From: an uncultured Desulfovibrio sp.
GTDB taxonomy: Bacteria > Desulfobacterota > Desulfovibrionia > Desulfovibrionales > Desulfovibrionaceae
Length of the DNA: 10,013 bases
Assembly (NCBI GenBank): GCA_947177085.1
Contig: CAMWTD010000058.1
Coordinates: 1-10,013, forward strand
Direction: 5' to 3'
Every line of letters starts with the position of its first letter. The first letter of the stretch is position 1. A program made the translations under genes and the position numbers. This document shows positions 5,342-10,013 of this stretch, piece after piece. The notes beneath the pieces were generated by a model. The model was not told the DNA's origin, ran no database searches, and worked only from the letters and a program-made list of their open reading frames with translations.

Positions 5342-7249
5342 TCAGCCCTTCCGCCCCTGCGGCTGGTCCTCCCGGCTCTTGCTGATGGTGAAGTTGTTCT
5401 TCCCGTTCTGCTTGGTCTCGTAGAGGGCCGCGTCCGCGCTCTGGTAGAGCTCGATAAAGCGCGTGCCGTCCATCGGGGCGAAGGCAACGCCGATGCTGGC
5501 CGATACGCGCCAGGCCGCCTCGCCGTCCGCGCAGACAAAGTCCAGCGCGCCCACAAGCTCGCGAGCCTTTTGCTCCGCCCAGTCCCGGCTCGGGATGGGG
5601 ATAAAGGCCACGAACTCGTCGCCCCCGATGCGACCCACGATGTCATCCTCGCGGAAATGCTTCCTGATGGTCGCGGAAAACTCCCGGATGCAGAGGTCTC
5701 CGAAGGCGTGGCCAAAAGTGTCGTTGGCGTGCTTGAAATTGTCGATATCAAAGATGAAGAAGGCAAACTCACTTCCCGGATGATGCGCCAGCGCGTCGTC
5801 GATCATGCGTTCCGTGGCCTTCTTGTTATAGCATTTGGTCATTTCATCCATGTTGGCCAGGGCTTCCTTCTGCTTCTCCACATCTATGTTCTTCCTGTAG
5901 GTGAACATATGCAGGGAATCGTCGTCCGGCGAATAGAACACATGGGCGTCGATGCGCATCCAGTGATAGGTCTTGCCGTCCTGGGTGATCATGAAGTCAT
6001 AGCGCAGGTGCTGGTTGCCCCGGGCAAATTCCCGCAAGACGTTCTTAGTGGAGAAGTGCGCGATATACCCCTCGCGGAACTCGGGCTTGATCTGCTTTTC
6101 GGCAATGATGCGCAGCCCCTCGTCAAAGGAAAGCCTGCTTGCGCCGATGCGGGCGAAATACTCCTCTGTGTTCTTGCCCACGCAGCGATTGCGGGTGATG
6201 TTCCATTCATAGATATCGTCATAGAGCTGTTCTGTGGCCTGCTTGAAAAGGCCGAGGCGCTGCTCGATGACGCCGGTGATCTTTTTGTTGAAGCCCCTGA
6301 TGACCAGGGTGATGACAGTGAAGACGCTGGCGAGGATGAGCAGCAGCACGAGGACCGAAGTGCGGATCTGCGACTTCATCTTGCCCACAAGTTCAGCGGT
6401 GTTTTGCTTAACGAGCAGATACCACGAAAGTTCCGGCATGTAGCGCGTGACAAGGTAGGCCGATTCCGCGCCCTCGGGCCCAGCGCCCGCCCAGAGGCCG
6501 AAGTTCTCGTCGCTGTTGCGCCTGCCGAGAATGTCGGCCCGCAACTTTTCACTGTCGTTGAGCGTAAACCAGTTCTTTCCCTCCTCTCCGGCAAGCGCCC
6601 GCGAAAGCTCGACCCGCCCCGCGCTGTCCAGAAGGAAGACCTCGACCCCGTAGCGCTCCTCATACTCCTTGAGAATGTGCTTGAGGGAGGCGGTGCGGAT
6701 GCCGATGCCCACCACGCCGAGCGCCTCGCCCCAGGGGTCCATGATTTTGCAGTTGACGAAGACCGCCCCCGCAGCCTTGTCCGTATCCACATTGAGCGAA
6801 TATTGCCGCTCCGAGGACATAAGCGCCGAATACCAGGCGTTTTTCGGGTCGTCGGGGGCGAGCGCCCGGTCGATGCCGCCCGCGCTGTAGTAGCGCCGGC
6901 TCGCGGCCGACACCAGGAAGACCGAATCAAAATGATTTTTCTCCTGATAGGCCGCGAGGTAGGACTGGATGGCGCGGGCGAACTCCGCCTCCTCCAGATG
7001 GGCGCCCTCGCGCAGGAGATAATCCGCCAGGAAGGTGTCGCCGGCCATGGTCAGGGCGATGGTCACGGGCCGGTTCAACACCGAGGAGAGCCGGAAATAA
7101 ATGCTGTCCGCGGTGAGCGCCGCGACCTGCTCCAGCGCGGTGAGCGAGACGCGGTAATTGGCGCTGTGGCTGAAAAAGGCGGTGAGGGAGAAGCCGATGA
7201 GGAGGATAAAGCCCACCAGCAGATTTGTCTTGACCACTCTGCTGCGCAT
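5342..7249 (-). CDS. Membrane-bound Cache-PAS-GGDEF diguanylate cyclase
   Basis: A 635-residue sensor enzyme expected to make cyclic di-GMP from two GTP. Order: membrane segment 1 (about 8-27), a periplasmic region (28-296) that looks like a double Cache sensor (around KNAWYSAL at 136-143 and a second lobe near 195-280), membrane segment 2 (298-317), a PAS-like domain (about 340-457, starting LYDDIYEWNITRN), and GGDEF (about 460-622). The active site is intact: DIDNFKHANDTFGHAFGD (501-518) and GGDEF (542-546). The product-inhibition site RxxD is present as REDD (533-536), exactly five residues before GGDEF, so feedback inhibition is expected. No EAL domain is present. ATG 7249 follows AGGGAGG at a good distance. 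It begins 56 bases after the hydrogenase protease stop, same strand, with no promoter I can see. The ligand is unknown. Confidence 0.92.
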   Translation of the reverse strand: MRSRVVKTNLLVGFILLIGFSLTAFFSHSANYRVSLTALEQVAALTADSIYFRLSSVLNRPVTIALTMAGDTFLADYLLREGAHLEEAEFARAIQSYLAAYQEKNHFDSVFLVSAASRRYYSAGGIDRALAPDDPKNAWYSALMSSERQYSLNVDTDKAAGAVFVNCKIMDPWGEALGVVGIGIRTASLKHILKEYEERYGVEVFLLDSAGRVELSRALAGEEGKNWFTLNDSEKLRADILGRRNSDENFGLWAGAGPEGAESAYLVTRYMPELSWYLLVKQNTAELVGKMKSQIRTSVLVLLLILASVFTVITLVIRGFNKKITGVIEQRLGLFKQATEQLYDDIYEWNITRNRCVGKNTEEYFARIGASRLSFDEGLRIIAEKQIKPEFREGYIAHFSTKNVLREFARGNQHLRYDFMITQDGKTYHWMRIDAHVFYSPDDDSLHMFTYRKNIDVEKQKEALANMDEMTKCYNKKATERMIDDALAHHPGSEFAFFIFDIDNFKHANDTFGHAFGDLCIREFSATIRKHFREDDIVGRIGGDEFVAFIPIPSRDWAEQKARELVGALDFVCADGEAAWRVSASIGVAFAPMDGTRFIELYQSADAALYETKQNGKNNFTISKSREDQPQGRKG

Positions 7250-7277
7250 GATGCCTCCCTGTGGCGTTCCGCGTGGG

Positions 7278-7293
7278 CCGGCGCTGACGCCGG
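7278..7293. other. Short hairpin between protease and cyclase genes
   Basis: CCGGCG (7278-7283) and CGCCGG (7288-7293) enclose a CTGA loop. It is a six-base GC stem in the 56-base gap and has no T-run on the minus strand, so it should not terminate transcription from the hydrogenase genes. It may be incidental. Confidence 0.3.
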
Positions 7294-7305
7294 GCTATGG
7301 CCGCG

Positions 7306-7818
7306 CTAGGCCCCGGGCGCGCCCCCGGGGTCCTGCCGGGGCGTTGCCGTGATGCCCCGGCGGGCAAGCTCGGCCGCCACCTTGGCGCAAAACTCGGGCA
7401 GGCGCGCCTCCAGCTCCGGCGTGAGCGCGGGCGAGAGGGTCTGCCAGTCGCCCGGCTGGATGCCGATGATGACGGCGTCCGGCCTGCCGCCCGCGAGCTC
7501 GCAACTGATGAGGGTGTCCACAAGATCGGTCTGGTGGGTGGAATCCCTGAAGCTCAGGCTCTTGCGCAGGTCCTCGCCCTCCAGAAGATAGATGGTCCCC
7601 GGAGCCCCGGGGCCGAGCACCACGTCCAGCACCACCAGGAAGTCCGCGTCCATGATGTCGGGCATGAGAAAAAGGCCGAGCGTGCCGCCATCCAGCAGGC
7701 GCACATTGTCCGGCCAGTCATAGTCCCGCATGAGCCGGTTCACGGCCGCCACGCCGAAACCCTCGTCGCTGAGGAGGATATTGCCCACGCCGAGCACGAG
7801 CACGCGCAGTTTTTCCAT
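7306..7818 (-). CDS. HyaD/HybD-family [NiFe] hydrogenase maturation endopeptidase
   Basis: This is the cytoplasmic protease that checks nickel insertion and then removes the C-terminal tail of the hydrogenase large subunit. The protein has 170 residues, a normal length. It starts with the family pattern VLGVGNILLSDEGFG (8-22). The three nickel-ligand residues known from HybD (Glu16, Asp62, His93) correspond to E19 (SDEG), D65 (VVLDVV) and H95 (STHQTDL). GIQPGDW is the conserved late motif. The start is taken at ATG 7818 (MEKLRVLVLG), preceded by GGAAGGGG; an upstream ATG at 7857 would add 13 residues not typical of the family. It lies 116 bases downstream of the large subunit gene, whose product is its evident substrate. 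Equivalent genes are variously named hynC, hyaD or hybD. Confidence 0.93.
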   Translation of the reverse strand: MEKLRVLVLGVGNILLSDEGFGVAAVNRLMRDYDWPDNVRLLDGGTLGLFLMPDIMDADFLVVLDVVLGPGAPGTIYLLEGEDLRKSLSFRDSTHQTDLVDTLISCELAGGRPDAVIIGIQPGDWQTLSPALTPELEARLPEFCAKVAAELARRGITATPRQDPGGAPGA

Positions 7819-7861
7819 CTGCCCCTTCCTTCTTTCGCCTGCCGTCACGGCCCGCATACGG

Positions 7862-7894
7862 CAAGGGCGGGCATGAAGCCCGCCCTTGATTTTT
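7862..7894. other. Intercistronic hairpin between large subunit and protease genes
   Basis: CAAGGGCGGGC (7862-7872) and GCCCGCCCTTG (7878-7888) form a perfect 11-bp stem with a five-base loop. ATTTTT follows on the plus strand, so it reads as an intrinsic terminator only for plus-strand transcription, yet no plus-strand gene lies to its left here. For the minus-strand hydrogenase mRNA it has A's before and no U's after, so it more likely stabilises or tunes the message between the two cistrons. A competing shorter hairpin is possible (GCCCGC 7850-7855 with GCGGGC 7867-7872). Confidence 0.6.
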
Positions 7895-7934
7895 CACGGT
7901 TCCGGACGCCGTTGCCGCGCCCGCGCCCCGACGC

Positions 7935-9617
7935 TTACAGCACCTTGAACTTGTGCACCTGGTTGGTTTCACCGTCAATGACATGCACCGCGCAGGCGAT
8001 GCAGGGGTCAAAGGAGTGGACCACGCGCAGTATCTCCACCGGGCGCGCCGGGTCGGCCACGGGCGTACCCACCAGAGCTTCCTCGCAGGCGCTGGGCACG
8101 TTCTTGGCGTCGCGCGGGCTCAGGTTCCAGGTGGTGGGCACGACCAACTGGAAGTTGGCGATGCGCGCGTCGTCGTCGGTCACGATCCAGTGGGAGAGGC
8201 CGCCGCGCGGGGCATTGACGAAGCCCACGCCCCTGGCGCTCTTGGGCGGCTCGTAGTTCTCCACGATCTGCTGGTCTTTCGTGATGTTGTGCTCGTACTG
8301 CTTGATCCAGGTCTCCACCTGCTGGCCCACGGCCAGGGCCTCGATGCCGCGCGCGGCCGTGCGCCCGAGGGTGGAGAAGAGCGCCTCGGGCCCGATCTGG
8401 AGCGCGCCCAGCACCTTGTCCACCATGGGCTTGATGGTTCTGTGCTCCTGCGCGTAGGACACGAGCACCTGCGCGAGCGGCCCGGTCTCCACGGCGATGC
8501 CGTCGTAGCGCGGGGCCTTGAGCCAGGAATACTTGTCCTTGTCGCCCATCTTGGTGAAGTAGGGCACGGTCTCGCCTTCGTAGGGATGGCGGGCCTTGTC
8601 GCCCTCGTACCAGCTATGGGCCACGCCCTCGGCGATCTTGTTCGGGTCCATGTCGCGCACCTTGCCGATCTTGCGGTCAAGGATGACGCCGGGCCTGAGC
8701 CAGCGCTTCGCAAGATCGCGCTCGCAGCCCGGGTCGGGGAATTCGCCGAAGGCCATGAAGTTGCGCGTGCCCCCGTAGGTGGCGCACTCCTTGTACTGGC
8801 TCGCGATGGCGAGCAGGTCGGGGATGTAGTAATCCTCGATGAAGGCCAGCGTTTCCTTGTAGAGGTCGGTGAATTCCTTGATGCGCTCGGCCGTCAGCGC
8901 GCCGTAGTTGGTGACGCCGCCGGGCACGGTGAACTGGGTGTGCGGGTTCTTGGCGCCGAACACGGCCATGGCGCGCGCGGCCTTGACCTGCACGCGCAGG
9001 GCGGCGAGGTAGTCGGCCGTGCCGATGAGGTTGAGCTCCGGGCTCAGGTGATAGGCCGGGTGATTGCCGAGGAAGTAGGCATTGGTGAAGGGGCCGAGCT
9101 GGCCGCTGTCCACAAAGGCCTTGAGCTTGGCCTGCACGGCGCGGTAATCGTCGGGCGTGACCTTGCGGTTGGAGATGGAGTTGGCGATCTGCGCGGCCTT
9201 GACCGGGTCGCCCTGAAGGGCGTTGACCACGTCCACGAAGTCCAGCGCGTGCAGGGCGTAGAAGTGCACGAGATGGTCGTGGAGGTAAAGCATGGACAGG
9301 ACGAGGTTGCGCAGGTAGGTGGCGTTGGCCGGGATGGGCTTGTTGATGGCGTCTTCCACGGCGCGCGTGGACGCGAGCGAGTGGCTGTAGGTGCAGACGC
9401 CGCAGGTGCGCTGCGTGAAATGGGGCGCGTCAAAGGGGTTGCGGCCCTTGAGGATGATCTCCAGCCCGCGGAACAGCGTGCCCACGCAGCGGGCTTCCTT
9501 GATCTTGCCGTTTTCCACCTCCGCCTCGATGCGGAGATGGCCCTCGATGCGGGTCAGCGGATCGACCACCACCTGGCCGGTATAGGTGCTCTGGGGCGCT
9601 TTGATGACCTGGCTCAT
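7935..9617 (-). CDS. hynA: Periplasmic [NiFe] hydrogenase, large (catalytic) subunit
   Basis: This 560-residue subunit carries the Ni-Fe(CN)2CO site that splits or forms H2. The N-terminal ligand motif is RTCGVC (70-75; C72 and C75). The C-terminal motif is DPCIACAVH (537-545; C539 and C542). All four nickel ligands are ordinary cysteines, and no in-frame TGA is present, so this is not a [NiFeSe] enzyme. LTRIEGHLRIE (21-31) contains E25, the proton-transfer glutamate position of Desulfovibrio enzymes. Residues after H545 (15, ending HKFKVL) form the tail expected to be cut off by the protease encoded just downstream. There is no signal peptide, as expected for export with the small subunit. 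The start is ATG 9617, with a ribosome site overlapping the small-subunit stop. Naming differs between species: the large subunit is hynA in D. vulgaris but hynB in some others. Confidence 0.97.
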   Translation of the reverse strand: MSQVIKAPQSTYTGQVVVDPLTRIEGHLRIEAEVENGKIKEARCVGTLFRGLEIILKGRNPFDAPHFTQRTCGVCTYSHSLASTRAVEDAINKPIPANATYLRNLVLSMLYLHDHLVHFYALHALDFVDVVNALQGDPVKAAQIANSISNRKVTPDDYRAVQAKLKAFVDSGQLGPFTNAYFLGNHPAYHLSPELNLIGTADYLAALRVQVKAARAMAVFGAKNPHTQFTVPGGVTNYGALTAERIKEFTDLYKETLAFIEDYYIPDLLAIASQYKECATYGGTRNFMAFGEFPDPGCERDLAKRWLRPGVILDRKIGKVRDMDPNKIAEGVAHSWYEGDKARHPYEGETVPYFTKMGDKDKYSWLKAPRYDGIAVETGPLAQVLVSYAQEHRTIKPMVDKVLGALQIGPEALFSTLGRTAARGIEALAVGQQVETWIKQYEHNITKDQQIVENYEPPKSARGVGFVNAPRGGLSHWIVTDDDARIANFQLVVPTTWNLSPRDAKNVPSACEEALVGTPVADPARPVEILRVVHSFDPCIACAVHVIDGETNQVHKFKVL

Positions 9618-9629
9618 GGTTTCCCCCTA
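9618..9629 (-). promoter_or_regulatory. Ribosome-binding site overlapping the small-subunit stop
   Basis: On the minus strand the stop TAG runs directly into AGGGGGAA, followed by ACC and the ATG of the large subunit. Stop and start are nine bases apart. This arrangement favours coupled translation and so equal amounts of the two subunits. Confidence 0.75.
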
Positions 9630-10013
9630 GTTCTTGTAGAATGGCGTCATGTCGTCCCAGAAGCCCGGCTCGCTGCAGCCAATGCAGGGGCTGCCCGCGC
9701 CCACGGGCCAGTTGGTCTGGTTGAAGAGCACCACCGGGCAGTTGTTGTAGGTCTGCGGGCCCTTGCAGCCGAGGTCATAAAGACACCAGCCCTTGCGCGC
9801 CTCCTCGGAATTGAAGGAGGGGGCGAACTCGCCGGCGTCGAAATGCTTGCGCCGCTCGCAACGGTCGTGGACGGTCTGGCCGTAGAACATGAGCGGCCGG
9901 CCGAGCTCGTCGAGCTCGATGTCGATGCCGCTCAGATAGGCCACGAGCGTGCCCACCATGTTGATGGGGTTGGGCGGGCAGCCGGGGATGTTGATGACCT
10001 TGACGCCCATGTC
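9627..10013 (-). CDS. hynB: [NiFe] hydrogenase small subunit, C-terminal part (cut by window edge)
   Basis: The last 128 residues are present; the N-terminus with the expected Tat signal lies outside. This subunit wires electrons from the Ni-Fe site to a periplasmic acceptor, usually cytochrome c3. Counting from the first visible residue, C12 (IPGCPP) is the last proximal-cluster ligand. H49, C52, C77 and C83 fit the distal [4Fe-4S] cluster, and C92, C110 and C113 the medial cluster. All spacings equal those of D. gigas (148, 185, 188, 213, 219, 228, 246, 249). P103 occupies the site where [NiFeSe] enzymes have a cysteine, so a medial [3Fe-4S] cluster is expected. The visible C-terminus (ending MTPFYKN) lacks a membrane anchor, consistent with a soluble periplasmic enzyme. 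The subunit is called hynA in some species. Confidence 0.95.
   Translation of the reverse strand, partial: DMGVKVINIPGCPPNPINMVGTLVAYLSGIDIELDELGRPLMFYGQTVHDRCERRKHFDAGEFAPSFNSEEARKGWCLYDLGCKGPQTYNNCPVVLFNQTNWPVGAGSPCIGCSEPGFWDDMTPFYKN

Noticed and set aside
5570..7309. Long plus-strand open frame (about 579 codons) opposite the diguanylate cyclase
   Set aside because: The minus strand encodes intact GGDEF, PAS and Cache-like domains over the same bases. The plus-strand translation has no recognisable motif and no ribosome site; it is a codon-bias shadow.
7965..8010. Possible selenocysteine site in the C-terminal motif of the large subunit
   Set aside because: The relevant codons are TGC (Cys); no in-frame TGA occurs, so it is a [NiFe], not [NiFeSe], enzyme.
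7297..8256. Plus-strand open frame (about 319 codons) over the protease and the end of the large subunit
   Set aside because: It spans two real minus-strand genes and their intergenic hairpin, and its translation has no family resemblance.

Overview
The window looks like a chromosomal segment of a GC-rich sulfate-reducing bacterium of the Desulfovibrio type (Desulfovibrionaceae). The main evidence is the right end: a periplasmic [NiFe] hydrogenase whose cluster and active-site motifs match the Desulfovibrio enzymes, followed by its own maturation protease. A UPF0324-type transporter and a corrinoid-activator-like ASKHA protein also suit an anaerobe of this group. No tRNA, rRNA, CRISPR array, insertion sequence or phage gene is visible.

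Left block, minus strand (about 1-2360). A bicistron runs leftward from an AT-rich promoter region. It encodes a small exported protein of unknown function (1859-2359) and, 12 bases on, a 556-residue protein with an N-terminal [2Fe-2S] motif and an ASKHA/DUF4445 ATPase body (176-1846), similar to activators of corrinoid methyl-transfer proteins. A further leftward reading frame may start at 165 and run off the edge. It crosses an 11-C homopolymer, and its correct frame is uncertain.

Centre, plus strand (2360-5250). A 294-base intergenic region appears to hold two divergent promoters, each with an eight-base T/A run in its spacer. It feeds a 574-residue UPF0324/YeiH-like membrane transporter (2654-4378) with an unusual N-terminal membrane segment and Ala-rich helical region. 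A near-perfect intrinsic terminator follows at once. Immediately after it come a small single-span membrane protein and an overlapping DUF523 (TudS-like) iron-sulfur protein.

Right block, minus strand (5342-10013). In transcription order: the 3' part of the hydrogenase small subunit, the large subunit, the HyaD/HybD-type protease, then a membrane-bound Cache-PAS-GGDEF diguanylate cyclase 56 bases after the protease. The first three form one functional unit: an H2-oxidising or H2-evolving periplasmic enzyme plus the endopeptidase that trims its large subunit. The cyclase may be co-transcribed with them; this is inferred from spacing and orientation only.

I do not see a clearly new multi-gene system. 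The least explained parts are the exported protein paired with the ASKHA protein, the extra domain of the transporter, the ORF placed directly behind a terminator, the hydrogenase-cyclase adjacency, and the frame conflict with the poly-C tract at the left edge.
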